Assembly: GCA_025093555.1 (NCBI GenBank)
Contig: JAIWNF010000003.1
Coordinates: 1-64,000, forward strand
DNA: 64,000 nt
Direction: 5' to 3'
Source: Circinella umbellata
Taxonomy: Eukaryota > Mucoromycota > Mucoromycetes > Mucorales > Lichtheimiaceae
The position numbers were made by a program, and so were the translations under genes. The notes below the pieces were generated by a model that worked only from the letters and a program-made list of their open reading frames with translations, searched no databases and had not been told where the DNA came from. This document shows positions 49,970-63,100 of the stretch, piece by piece (the first letter of the stretch is position 1; each line of letters opens with the position of its first letter).

Positions 49970-50335
49970 GCCACTTTTTTTTTTTTTGTTGCGACTTTGC
50001 TTACAAAAAATGGGAAAAAAAGCGCGCGGCACATGCTTTTTCATTCTGCCTGTCGCTTTTCTCTAACTCTTTTTTTTTTTTTTTTTTTTCAACCAAACTT
50101 TCTTTATTTTACTGCAGTAATCGTTTAAGTGGGTTGCCTTTTCTTCCCCTTCTTCTTACTCCTTCTTTCCCTTTTTTTTTCTCTCTATTTTTTCTACTTT
50201 TTTTAAGAACTCGCTTTGTATTTATTTACATATATATCTTACTTTTTACCTATATTTTCTATTACATTTTAACCGACATTCCCTTTCTTTATTTTTATTT
50301 TTTAATATAACTTTTCTCTTTTTTTTTTATTATTA
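49970..50335 (+). promoter_or_regulatory. Pyrimidine-rich promoter/leader tract of Vps8
   Basis: T/C-dominated stretch ending at the Vps8 ATG, with runs of T up to about 20 and only a few purine interruptions. It is typical of strongly T-skewed fungal promoters and 5' leaders. Confidence 0.55.
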
Positions 50336-50341
50336 TTCGCG

Positions 50342-53300
50342 ATGGATATGAGTTCACAGTCTATCGAAGAGTTCGAACGAAGTAGAAGTCAAAGCACGGG
50401 TAGTAATATTAGTAATACTAGTAGTAACCATCTTTCTACTACATCTATTTCAATGGAACGAAGCACCAGTACAAATACTTTAAAATTTCGTAACAATTAT
50501 GATGCATTATTGAAAGAAGTATTGGAAGAAACTTCAGAAGACGAGTCCGAGGATTTATTGGATAATATTGAAATTGACGTGAATGCTGCAACGGCAGAAC
50601 TACCCGAAGAACTTCGTGCAGCTTTGGAGGATCGTGCATTGGCTGATAAATATTTAGCTAATCTTAAATCATACATGAACCATCGTCGATCGCATTCAAT
50701 TGGTTCAACGGCAAGTTTAAAGGGTGATTATTCAAGGTAAAAAAAAAAAAAAGACAAAAAGGAAAAAGGCAGAATAATAATAGTTTGATTGGTGGGTGAG
50801 AGGGGTGGGAAGGGTAGGAAGAAAAAAAAGGGTAGGGGTGGTTAAAAAAAAAGAAAAAAAAAGGATAAAAATGCATAAGAGTAAAACTAAACAAATATAT
50901 ATATAATGCAGCCCCAATACCCCGATACAATCATCATTCCCACAACCACCAAAACCTTTCTTTCGTGCTCAACCTAATCCATTATCGAAAATTCTCGATG
51001 CTGTACCTTATCATACCCGTCTAGTCAATGGTGTTCAACCATTAACGATACTCGAACAAAAGTTTCATGCTTTACGTATTCCCGAATTAGATTTACCTTC
51101 CGTTGCTGACGGTATTATTCAATCACGTCTTGGTGATCTTTATAAAATTCAAGATGAACTTAATATCCATTTACATGGTGGTCCACTTGTAAAAAATACA
51201 AGTAAGGCTTACAAGATTGGTGAAAAAAAGAAACATAAGGTAATGGACCTTTTGGATGAAATTAGTAAAGAAATTGGACTATATGAAGAATTTGTTAAAC
51301 GAGGTAACCAAACATTAAATAAATGAAAAACGTCATATTTTTTTTGGGGGGGGGAGGAAGGGCATATAGATAAAAAAAAACGGTAGATTTTGTTTGTTTG
51401 TTTGTTTGTATTAATTTTTCAATTCTGTTCTATTTTATAGCAAAATATTTGACATTGGAAAATATTTTGAAAGCAGAAGATGGTGATGATGAATATTATT
51501 CTGAAGATAATGAAAATTTATTACCAGATTTAAGTATAAATTATCCTGTAAGTGCGACGAGGGAGAAACTAGTTTTAGATTGGGAGCCAGTATATTTTAC
51601 TGGAAGGAAAAAAAAAATAAAGATAACAAAAAGCGAGAGATAAGGTATGTAATTAACAACGTGGAGTATAATATAATGATACTTAGGAATTCTCGTCAGA
51701 TATAGCCCATGCAACACCGGGCACTCCTGTTTCACCGGCCACATTTTCACCTACAATATCAAAGACTCCACGACGTATTTCATCCAACCCAGCACTTTCT
51801 TCTTTATCATCTGTCGATCATGCTTCATCATCGTCATCATCATCAAAATTGACCCACGTTCATAGTACTGCTATTACACGGACTTCTGCTTCCGAAAACG
51901 ATAATCAAAACAATACATCTCGACAATCTTCTGAATTTGGTACATTTGCTTCTGATCGATCACCCTCAGTATCATTGATGGCAGAAGATGTAGAACCTTG
52001 GGAAGCATTCAAGTGGACGTCACTGAAAAAGATATCGGATCATTTATATGCAGATGAAATGAGACGACATAATGGACTTGTATCTGTACTCACTGTAAGT
52101 TTTTTTTTTCCTTTTTATCAATTTATCCCCCCCCCAAAAAAAAAGAGTAGAATAATGTATTTATGAATCTTTTTATTTTTTTGTTTTATTAAAAAAAAAT
52201 ATCAGGTCAGCGGTGTGATAGCTGTTGGTACAACACGAAGTTTGGTATTTGTATATGATTATTCTCAAAATCTAAAATGTATTCTAGGTGATAGTGCTCG
52301 AGGTATGTTATTATTATATAAAATAGTCGTCGTGTTGTCTATGCGTGTTATAACTATTAAAGTCACATCATATAAATAAATCAACCACAAAACTGTATAT
52401 ATAGCTGTAGAGATCGGTTCTGTTACATCTATAGCAATATCTGCAGATCATACAACAATTGCATGTGGTCATAGTCAAGGTTATATCGTAGTATGGGATA
52501 TTAACAAACCAACTCATCCAGTTCGAATCATTGATCCTATACCAGCAAGTCAAGCAACCAAATCATTAAATGCTCAACAACAGCAGCAGCAACAACAAGC
52601 ATTACGAAAGGAAGGTCATGTCAAAGGAGCTGCCATCCTTCATGTCGGTTTTGTGGGTGTTAAAAAATCAGAAATTGTATCGGGTGATGATCAAGGAATG
52701 GCATTTTATCATGTTCTTTACAAAGTTGTTATGGTCAATGCTGTTGATACAACACGTATTTTAGGTCGATATCAAAACCTTTATTTTCCTGGATTGGATC
52801 ATACCCACCATGGTATGAATGGTGGTACAGATAATGGTAGTATGAATGGTGGTGATATATTATTACCAAAACCAAGAAAACCTAGTACCGTATTTGCTAT
52901 GCAACCATTACCTTTGGGTCAAATTCCCCATCCTGCAGAAAATTTTGGCTTGGTGGCATTGTTAACACCTTATAAAATGATCATTGTTGGTTTAAAACCT
53001 GCACCACAAACTCAATACAAGTATTTGAAACCAAAAAGTACTTCTACGGTCACTATTTCATCGATTCCTGAGAATGGGAATGAATATCAACAGCAACAGC
53101 AAGAGAATGAATCGAGACAGAGACATACGGATCATCAGCAAGAACAACAGGAACAACTTCAATCAGGAGAAGAACTTGGTAATAAAATGTCTAGTGAGAA
53201 TCTAGCAGGATGTTTAGCATGGTTACCAGTAATGAAATCGGATATGTCAACAGAACCTATCGATCCCAAAGGTAATATAAAAAAAATTCTCCTATGATAT

Positions 53301-53654
53301 TATTTGTATTACTTTCAACAAGTTTATTAATTATATCTTTCTCTGATTTTTATTTTGGTTATAACTTTGGATAAAGATTCCAAAAACACAATTCCAACGA
53401 ATGATCCAATGCTTGCCTTTTCATGGGGTAATCATTTAACTATTCTTCGCGTCGGTATCGAAAATCCTGATAATTCTCAACCATCTAATCGAAGTACCCG
53501 CAAGTCAAGCAGTAACAAAAGCAAACGTGGAAGTAAACTAGAATTTACAAAGTATGGTGAATACAAGTGTCCAGACGTGATTGTTGGTTTACAATGGATT
53601 AATCGACAGGTAAAAAAGATATAAGACATAGGAACGAATAAATAGTACTGTTTG

Positions 53655-53685
<31 letters not shown>

Positions 53686-56600
53686 TTGAATTATTGAAGA
53701 AGCATACTTTTTTTATATATTTGTGTGATTAGATATTAGTACTTATAACACCCAATGAAGAAATGATTTTATTTGATCCCAAGAACATGCAAGAAACGGA
53801 AAGAGCCAGTATTCGAAACAAGCAACTTGTTTATCATGATCGTTTCAATTCACCTTTAGGTGATCTAGTTACTGAAAATGTCATTATTACTCCTCAACAA
53901 CCTGGTCTTGGAATCAGTGATGTCTTTATGCCATATAGAACAGTTGAAATGGCTTATTACCATTCTATTCGCGCCTATAAGGGTAAGCTTTTTATGCTGG
54001 TAAGTTTATCTCTTAAAAAATAAAGTCTCTTGAATTAATGAATAACAAATAAATTAATAACAACAACAATGATGGCTATGACTTTGGTTTTTTTTTTCTC
54101 TTTTCAATTTATTTATTCCGTTTTTTCTTTTTTTCTTTTTTTTTTTTTGGCGGGGAGGATAGGGTTTGAACAAATTATATATTGGTGCGTTACTATCTTG
54201 GGCAGATCGTATCATTGCACTTGTTCGTGCTGGCGACTTTTTAGAAGGCATTGAACTTGCTACTTTGTTCTATAATGGAAAGTATACTCAAACTGTGGTT
54301 GGATTACCTGAGGATGAAAAAGCACGGAAACATATGGTTGGTGAAAAACTCAAGGAACTATTGGATGCCTCACTTAATTTTACATTTGCACCTACACGAA
54401 CCTATGAAGGGATGGCAGACGAAACCACAAGCGGTAATCCCGTCTTATTAAAAGATTTGGCTTCTGGATGTATTAAAGCGTGTCTTTCCATGAACAATCT
54501 CGAATACCTTTTTGATGTTGCTTATGATCGATTCGCCGAATCGGAAGTTTCTGGTACGTTTCTTGAAGTATTGGAACCTTATATATTACAAGACGAAGTC
54601 TCGGATATTCCACCTGCTGTTATGAAAGATTTAGTCAATCATTATTGTTCTAAACGCATGTTATCTCAATTGGAACAAATCATTTGGCATGTCAATCCAC
54701 AATGTTTGGATATTGATCAAATTGTCAGTGTGTGTCATCGAGAAGGACTTTATGAAGCCATGATGTATGTTTGGAATAAAAGCATGGATGATTATGTAAG
54801 TCCCGTGGTGGAAATGCTTAAAGTCGTACGCTCGGTGATCAAGGATGAAAGTACTCGTTTAGTGGTACCTCAACCTTTCTGGCAACAATCAGAGGAACAA
54901 GCCAACAGCAAAAACTTCTATCCGAATGGACTTGATCGAACACGTTTGGCAAGCGCCGAAAGTGGCAAGACAATGGAATTGATTATGGATGAACCTGAAG
55001 ATATTAACAGTAATCAAAGAGCCAACGCTGAAAAATTATTTGATTACTTTAAAATGATTTTAACTGGACGAACATTTCCTGATGGATTACCCATGACACG
55101 TTCTAAAGCAAAGGACGCACGAAGTCTTGTTTACTCGTTTATATTTTCAGGACGATGTGTGATTTGGCCAAAAATAGGGGGTAGTTTGGTTCTTACGGCG
55201 AATGACGAAGATCAAATGTCCGAACCCACGTATCCTTACTTGCGTCTTTTATTGCGTTTTAGTACCAAAAAGTTTTTAGAAGCCTTAGAAATTGCCTTTG
55301 AAGACCCATGGTTAAATGGTGCAGATGATATTTTAACATCCACATTGGAAGAAGATATGCAAGGCAAAGCGATTTCACGACAAATTATTGTCAATACACT
55401 TTTGGATGTGATGGGAGGAGGCCATTCAGGGAACGGACTTCCGTTACCTCCTCCACGACCTAAACAATCGATTTCGGCTTCCACCGTACAATCTTTTAGT
55501 AACAGCAATCGTGGTACAGGGACACCGACACCAACGATAAGACCCTATGATGAAAATGACAGTATGATTCAGCTTTACATGTTTATTGCTTCCAATCTTC
55601 ACAAATATACGACATTTATTCTTTTACCACCCACAACATTACATAATATTCTGGTTCGCTTAGCTGATGATCATGATCCTGATACGCGTCAAGAACGACA
55701 ATCCGCTGTACAAAATCTATTGACTGTTTACAAACCCATGGATCCAGATCAAATGGTTGCTTATTATGAAGATGCTGGGTTTTGGCAAGTATTGGAAAAT
55801 GTCTATCGACGTGAAAAGAAATATGGTAAATTGGTGGAAGCCAATCTAAAGGATGAAGAACGACACGATCAAGTATTTGATACTGTCTATCAACTTTTGG
55901 ATGCTCGTGGTGGACTCAATAACAAGAAAAAGGGCGAAGTCAAAAGTATTTTTATGATTCGAATATCTCAATTTGTTGAAATTGATGGACAGCGTACTGC
56001 CGACATTGTCGAGACATTTTTTAATGGTGATCATGAAGAAGTCATTCGTCGATTGGAAGAAGATCAAGAATTTGATCATCATGGTTATGATGATGATGAC
56101 GATGATGAGTATCATGATAATACAGCGGATCAACGCGTGTTCTTGTACCTTCGTGGATTATTGGAACCTATGAATGGTGGCTCCAATGAAGATGAGTTGG
56201 AATCCAATAATAGAGTATATGCACCAGCCACCATACCCAATGTCAGTCCATCTCTTCATGAACGCTATCTTGAATTGATGTGTCGATTCGATCCTTCGGG
56301 TGTATTTGATTATCTCAATACGAAACTGGTAAATGATGTGAATCTGGATACAGTACTCAAGAGTTGCGAAGAACACGAGGTGATTGATGCGGTTGTTTGG
56401 ATTATGGAAAAGAGTGGCGATACGCAAGGTGCATTGGACAAAATGCTTAGTGTGGCGAAAGAGAAAGTAGATATGATATTACAAATTATTAATGATCATA
56501 AAGAACCTGGAAGTGTATGGACCTTTGAAGAACAAGGTATTCTCAGTAGTTGTTTGATCGGTCTTAATGGTGTATTACGTGTTGGCACACGACTATGTGA

Positions 56601-57549
56601 AAATAGTACGAGTGGTGTTCCATCCAATACTACTGATAATCGTGATGAAATTGATACCAAGGAAAATACGGATGATAAAATCAAGTACCACAACGACGAT
56701 GATCATGTAGAATCATTATGGTTCCGACTATTGGATTCTTATGTCGAATCTTCTATTGAAGTATTGAATGCGCTGGTCGCAACAATTATATCAAAAGGAT
56801 TAAAAGAACATATTGTTTCTTCGTTCAAGTCATTTGTACAATCCATTCTTACCCATCTTTTATTATCCACATCGCCTCAAGTATCATTACCCCGATTATT
56901 ATCAAGACTGATTGAATCACAAGCACGAGGTGAAAATACATTTGCAGATTTCCGTGATATCTTTCGAAGCATGTTGGACACATATAAATACGAAGGCAAA
57001 TTATTGGAAATGACCAATCGATTATTTGATCGAGATTTATTCAAGGGAGTAGACGATATGGTACGTGGTAAAAATCGTGGATGGCGACCCCGACGAGGAG
57101 TCTGTGATCTTTGTGGTGAAGGTGTACTTGATCTTTCACTTTTGGAACAACCTTTGGCTTGGAATCTTGAGGATAATGATCAAGAAGAAGAGAAAGAAGA
57201 ATCAATACCCGACGTTCAAGTGAATAAGGATATTATTGTTTTCCGTTGTAAACATACATATCATCAACGATGTCTTGAATTACGACTACCTAATGAGGAA
57301 GGTCAAAGAAAATGTGTCATTTGTCATCATGGTGAACAAGCTACAGAAGCTCAAGAACAAGTTCAAAAGCATCCAGAACAACAATCTGTCACGAATGATA
57401 TAGATAATGTTCAAAAGGAACTACCAAAAAAAGAGGAATCAAAGAATGAGAATGTTGGTGAAGAAGAAGAAGAAGAGAGACAATCATCACCTCCACCACC
57501 TCCAGTACCAAGAAAAGAAAGTAAAGGAAAAGAACGCGCTACCTCTTAA
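50342..57549 (+). CDS. VPS8: Vps8, CORVET endosomal tethering subunit
   Basis: Nine exons (50342-50736, 50912-51303, 51441-51589, 51687-52094, 52206-52302, 52405-53271, 53377-53609, 53733-53999, 54163-57549) join in one frame to 2,064 residues. A Ser/Glu-rich N-terminus precedes a WD-type beta-propeller: VSGVIAVGTTRSLVFVYDYS, SVTSIAISADHTTIACGHSQ, GYIVVWDINKPTHPVRIIDP. Then comes the family-typical YKGKLFMLGLNKLYIGALLS and WADRIIALVRAGDFLEGIEL, a long alpha-solenoid, and a C-terminal RING-H2: CDLCGEG, then FRCKHTYHQRC, CVICHHG. Vps8 with Vps3 binds Rab5/Vps21 on early endosomes. At about 2,060 residues it is longer than yeast or human Vps8 (about 1,270 to 1,430). The excess is N-terminal and in Gln/Asn/Ser-rich inserts. 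Complete gene. Confidence 0.95.
53655..53682. repeat. (AT)n microsatellite in Vps8 intron
   Basis: Fourteen AT units in the intron after exon 7 of Vps8. Confidence 0.9.
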
Positions 57550-57951
57550 AACTGTAATACCAAAGAAAAATTTATATATGTATACCGAATAATCTGTTTA
57601 AAAATTTTGTTTATATTTAAAAATGTTTACAAAGAACATAGAAAAAGAATCTATTATTTTAAAGTCTAAAAGAAAAAAAAAAGAAACAATATGCTTATGT
57701 GTGTGTGTGTGTGATTTGTAGATGGGGGTTTTTTTTTCGTTTGGGGTAAATTGAGAAGAGAGAGGATGGTTTATGTATTTGTTTTTTTTACAAGAGCGTG
57801 GAAAGAGGAGGGGGGAAAGAAAATGAATATGTGTTATGCGTGTGAGAAGTGGTAATGAATGGTTTTGTTTGTTGGATAAAGTGTGGAAAGAAAAGGACAA
57901 AAAAAGTTATACAGGAGAAAAAGATGAATGAAGAGTAAAAAAAAAAAAGAA
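57550..57951. other. Convergent spacer between Vps8 and the carrier gene
   Basis: A 402-bp spacer between two stop codons with a (GT)n run (57696-57712), G-rich patches and poly-A, probably two 3' UTRs. No gene seen. Confidence 0.55.
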
Positions 57952-59658
57952 TTATATATGAGTATTATTAGAAACAAGTTTTGAAGCAACTTCAGAAGGT
58001 GGCCATTCTCCTCGTTTCCTTAATGCTTCTTCAACATGTAATACTTGTTCATAGATAACAAACATAACTGCACTTTGTAAACTTGTCCAAAATACACGTG
58101 GTCCAACACCTCTGAATAATCCACCTAATCCATGATTTTTATAGTTCCAAATCATTCCTTCGAGAATACCACTATAATGTTTAGGGGCTACTTGAGTTGG
58201 ATTGGTTGTAGATGCTGTGGTTGGTACTGTATTAGATCCACTGGATGTATTACTACTGATAGCATTACTACTACTACTACTACTGCCCCCTTTCTTTTTA
58301 CTTTGTTGTGTTTGTAATAGTGTTTTCATTAAATCAAGTGGTGTTGTAACGGCACCAGCAATACCACCTGCCATCGAACCTGTCAACAAGTCGATACCAA
58401 TAGGTAATTGTTCACCATTATATTGTACTTTTGCAAATTTTTTGAATTGTTCTATAAAATAATCCCCCCCCCATTCATTAATTTTAATTATTTCTCTCCC
58501 AGTATTTATTTTCTATATTATTACCATAACATGCAAATTGAAGAGCAGAATAAGGAACATCTCGAAGAATTGTAGCAGTAAATCCATGAAATAATGCACC
58601 AAATCCATCATATTTTATAATCTATAGAATATTGTTATTGGGTTATTAAGTTTATAATAATATATACATCCCTCTCTCTCATTCACATGAATAGAATTTA
58701 CCACTTTAGTTGCATGCCAAGTCCCACGATAATTATAACCACTTATAAAATGAGGATTATTATATCGACCTTGAAGTTGTAAACGAGTTTTTAATACTTC
58801 GGAAGGAACATAAAATATAGATGCAAAGAGATCACCAAGGGAACCAGCCGTTAAATGAGAAACCACTTCTGGTACATTATAACCTGTTAACATTCTTTTT
58901 GTAAATTCATAAATACTAAAATAAAGTGCTGTTGCAGGAACTTTAACCCGAAAAGAAAAAAAAAGTTAATTTTAGCCTACACTTTCAAACTGTCAAAAAA
59001 TAAAAAAAAATAATACTTTACTTGATCCAAGCATAGCAGGTGTAATACCAGCATAAAGTCCTCTTGCTGCACCTTCCTCTTTCCAAATTAGTCTATACGC
59101 TTGAATCATATTATGGTATTTTAAAGGTCGATGATGAGGTTGTCCTTGCACACGTGTTTTAACGGTATCTACGCTATATTATACATATACATATACGCGC
59201 AGTAAAAAAAAAATCGTCAGTAATCCTCTCCTCTAACCTTCCCTCATTCCCTTTTTTAATATATATATATATATTTTGGTTCTCGATTTTAGTTTTATTT
59301 TTTTACCTGTGCATGATGAAATCGCCTGAGGCGCCACCCATCGCACCAGCAACGATCGTCTATCAAAAAAGAAAAAACATACACACGCGTATATATAAAA
59401 AGATATTTTTTAAAAGTCAATCGATTTTGTCCAATGGTTGTAAACAAAAAAAAAGACATAGAATGGATAACCCTTGGATCCATTATATATATATATATAT
59501 TATATCGTATATGATAATGTTGTTATTAATTATGTTATTGTTGTTATTATTCTTACATCAAAATAAGGTGGAAAGTTTGGGTTTGCATCTAACCCAAAAG
59601 AGAATATTTTAAATTGTTTTCTACCTGCTTCTGAACTCGAAGCATCAGATTCATGCAT
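57952..59658 (-). CDS. Mitochondrial carrier family protein, Mme1-like
   Basis: Six exons, roughly 380 residues from [19 protein letters not shown] (ATG at 59658). Exon 1 is 59557-59658, exon 2 is 59307-59359. The protein has three mitochondrial carrier repeats with PX[DE]XXK-type signatures: [38 protein letters not shown] and [13 protein letters not shown]. The segment [17 protein letters not shown] and [19 protein letters not shown] match the yeast YMR166C/Mme1 pattern closely. Mme1 exports magnesium from mitochondria; the substrate here is inferred. A Ser/Asn-rich insertion ([17 protein letters not shown]) interrupts the third repeat's matrix loop. The product is expected in the inner mitochondrial membrane. 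It is divergent from the helicase gene (541 bp). Confidence 0.87.
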
Positions 59659-60199
59659 TGAGCTATTTAAATGTAGTTTTTTTCAAAAAAAAAAAAGAAA
59701 AGTTTGAAAAGTAAATAACTCCCTTTCCCCACGACTCTTTTATTATTCACGCAACTTTTTTTTTATTTTTGAAGATAAAAAAAAATCGGAGGCCTAACTT
59801 TTGCGGAACTAAAGGCAAAGGTCTGTGTCATAAAGCCCTCCAAACCCGATCGGCGGGCTGCTCTTTTTTTTTTTTTTGGCTCTAAAAGTTAAAAAAAAAG
59901 GTATTGGGAGTTAAAATGTTTAGTTTTTACTATGGAAATATATTGATTATGTATAAAGAAATAACCCCAACCCCAACCCCTTTAAAAAAAATTCTGTATT
60001 TTTAATAGTCATGGTGATTTTGATACTTATTTATTTACGCAAAAGAGAAAGGACCTGTCAACTAAATGTTATAAGCTTGAAAAAAAAAAAAAAAAAAAAG
60101 CGTTTTCAAGTTCAATGCCAGCTAAAACAAATATACTGCGGTTTTTTTTTTTCTAGATCGCACAGTTGGATATTTTCTCTCTCTCTTCATTTCTAGAAA
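59659..60199. promoter_or_regulatory. Divergent promoter region of the carrier and DExH helicase genes
   Basis: The 541 bp between two outward start codons contain poly-A/T tracts and a GC-rich patch (59822-59866, CCCGATCGGCGGGC) unlike the rest of the AT-rich window, followed by a T12 run. AACCCC repeated three times at 59963-59980 is also present. No gene or clear RNA seen. Confidence 0.55.
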
Positions 60200-63100
60200 A
60201 TGCCACCAAAGAAATCAAAAAAGACCGAGACACCCGCCCCTTCTAACCAAGGCAAAAAACCAAATGGAGGTCGTAAAAACATTGTCAAAAGTGGTAATGC
60301 CGGTAGTAATAAAAATATCAATGACCAAGCACCTACTCCTGAAAAGGTTAGATAATACCCAACTCTTATTTTTTTTTTTAAAAGTCATCGATTGAGGGGA
60401 AAAAACAATGAAAATAAAAGAGATCTATATCCACAATTAGAAATCAATTTTTGGTGATTGGACTGGTAAAACACCTGTTTCACTTTTACATGAACATTGT
60501 CAAAAACAAGGTTGGGAAAAACCTTCATTTGATATGGCTCGAAAAAAACAAGGTTTTATTGGCACGGTTCAATTAGGAAAACGTAATAAAAAGACAGCAC
60601 AAATTCAAACGGTTTCATTAACGCCACCATCGGAACAAACGGATTTATGTTTACCTACTCCTTTGGAAGCAAGACATTTAGCAGCCACTTTTGCATTACA
60701 TCGTATCAATTCGCATATGCCCATGTATCGTGTTTTACCACCTCAACATAGAGATTATTGGCAACGATTTGATCAATTGAAAACAAAAGAAAATGCTTGG
60801 CAATATGTTCCTGATCCATTTGGTGTTCAACCTCCTTCTACTACTATGAAAAAAAATAATGTGGATAGACGCATCACAAAAGAAAGTGTGAATGCAGCAG
60901 TTCCCATGTCACAACAATCATCACGTATGGCAGCCGATCAATTAGAAGAAGAAGAAGAAGAAGATCATAAAAGAAAAAGACCTACCAATAATTCAGCATT
61001 GGATGAAAAATTACGAAAATATTGGGAAAGTTTACCTGCGGTTCACATGAGTAGTGAAAATAGAGAACTTGTTGAAGATGTTGTAAAAAAATCAAATATT
61101 GTTTATCAACCTGTAAGTTCAATTTTTATTATATATGAAAAATGACAGACAGTTTATTTATAAAACATAACTATAAATATTCAATTAAATTGGGGGTTTT
61201 CTTCTTGTGTGTGTGGAACAAAATTTATTAAGGTTGGTACAACATTATCTGAAACAGAACGTAAAGAAATTACAGAAGGTTTAGTTCGTATGGGTTTTCG
61301 ATCATCTCACGTTGATGAAGCTTTAGAATATTGTAGCGATACAGCAATGGCATTGGATTGGTTGTGTAAGTTTCTTTCTTTATTATTTTTTACACACGTG
61401 CAAATCCTAAAACTTATGAACGATTCTTTTCTTTTTTTTTTTTTTTCAAAAATAGGTCTTCACGTTCCTGAAGATGGTAAGACCCAAAATGAATTTTATA
61501 TATAAAAAAAAAAGTTCCAGAATCTAATTGTTGTGTTACGTATTACCATTAAAATTTGAAATTAGATTTACCACCTACATTTATGCATGCTACGTATAAA
61601 CCTACTATGACCACGATTTCACATACAACACAAACATTGGGTCGTGATTGGTTGATTAAACGTATGACCACGTATGGATATCCAACTAATATTTGTCAAG
61701 AAGCAATGGAACAATGTGAAAACGATGATCTCAAAGCATTAGAATTATTACAATGGCGTCTTGTTCATGGTCAAGATGAAATGCCAGAACAAGGAGACGA
61801 AGAAGAAGAAGAAGAAGAAGAATTTGAAACAGTGTGGCAAGAAGAAGCCATTGCTCTTGAATCCATTTATGGTGAACATTTTGAACAAAGTGTTGAATCA
61901 GAAAAAGGACGCTATCAATTTTCTATTCAATTATTTGCCACGATTGAAAATCGAGGCAAACAACGTAAAATACCTATTGTATTACAAGTTACTGTATCTA
62001 AAAAGAATTCACATTATCCCAATACATTACCTATTTTTACTGTTATTTGTGATAAATTACCCTCGTATCTCAAATTATCTATTATCAAAGGTGTCATTAG
62101 TGAAGCAGAAAAGAATATTGGATTACCCATGGTCTATATGTGTGCAGAATGGCTTCAAGAACATATCGATGGTATTATTGCCAATCCACCCAAATTACGT
62201 GATGTGACAGAAGGAATTGCTTCCATTGTTACGGTGAGCAAGGAACCTGTACAAAAGAAACGACGTAAAAATGATGGCAATAAAAAAAGACTTTCAAAAG
62301 AAGAAAAAGATAAGATATCAAACCAACTCAAGGATCAATTACATGTCATGCGTACTTCGGATGCGTATGCACCTTTCGGAAAAGTGAGAACTAATTTACC
62401 TGCGGATAAATTTAAAGAGAAGGTGGTTCAAACCGTACTTGGAAATCAAGTTTCTATTGTTTGTGGTGAAACAGGTTGTGGTAAAACAACGCAGGTGCCA
62501 CAATTTATTTTGGATAGAGAGATTGAGGAGAATCGTGGAGTAGCATGTAATATTATTTGTACACAACCACGTAAAGTGGCAGCCATTGGTGTCGCAGGTT
62601 AGATATAATCGGGGGGGGGGAGGGAAGTGCGGGGCGGGGAGAAAGAAGAAGAGTTATATTTATATTTCAAGATTTTATTTTATTTTATTATTATTATTAG
62701 AACGTGTTGCTGCTGAACGTTGTGATAAGATTGGACAATCTGTTGGTTATGCTGTTCGTGGAGAAACAAAGGTAAATGGGGGGGGGAGGAAAAGATTGAA
62801 TGAAACGAACATTCTCTATTCGATGATTCGTTCGTTGTTATTGCATGATTGGTGTAACAATTAGCAAAAATAAATAAATAAATAAATAAATGCAATGTAT
62901 TAGATTTCTTCCCAAACAAAACTTCAATTCGTCACTACAGGTGTTTTATTACGAAGATTACATAGTGATCCATCATTAGAAGGAATAAGTCATGTGATGA
63001 TCGACGAAGTGCATGAGCGATCAGGTAAATAATAATAATAATATTAAAATGGGAAGAGAGAGAGGAATTCCATATATTCTTTTTTAATAAAAATAATAAA

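Larger units (their letters stand above)
48447..50341. promoter_or_regulatory. Divergent intergenic region of RhoGAP and Vps8 genes
   Basis: A 1.9-kb region between two outward-facing starts. Next to the RhoGAP ATG is a 41-bp A homopolymer on the plus strand (poly-T on the coding strand). Near the Vps8 ATG lies a long pyrimidine-rich tract (about 49970-50335) with T-runs of about 20. In between is AT-rich sequence with an interrupted palindrome at 49076-49103. No gene seen. Confidence 0.6.

Noticed and set aside
53100..53300. Gln-rich coding stretch of Vps8 as a separate gene
   Set aside because: It is in frame with the flanking propeller exons and is just a low-complexity insertion.
59822..59866. 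GC-rich patch followed by a T-run that could suggest a small Pol III gene
   Set aside because: No A/B box pair and no clover-leaf can be drawn. Kept only as part of the divergent promoter.
59963..59980. AACCCC repeated three times, resembling a telomere repeat
   Set aside because: Only three units, internal between two housekeeping genes, and I do not recall AACCCC as an expected telomere unit here. Treated as chance.
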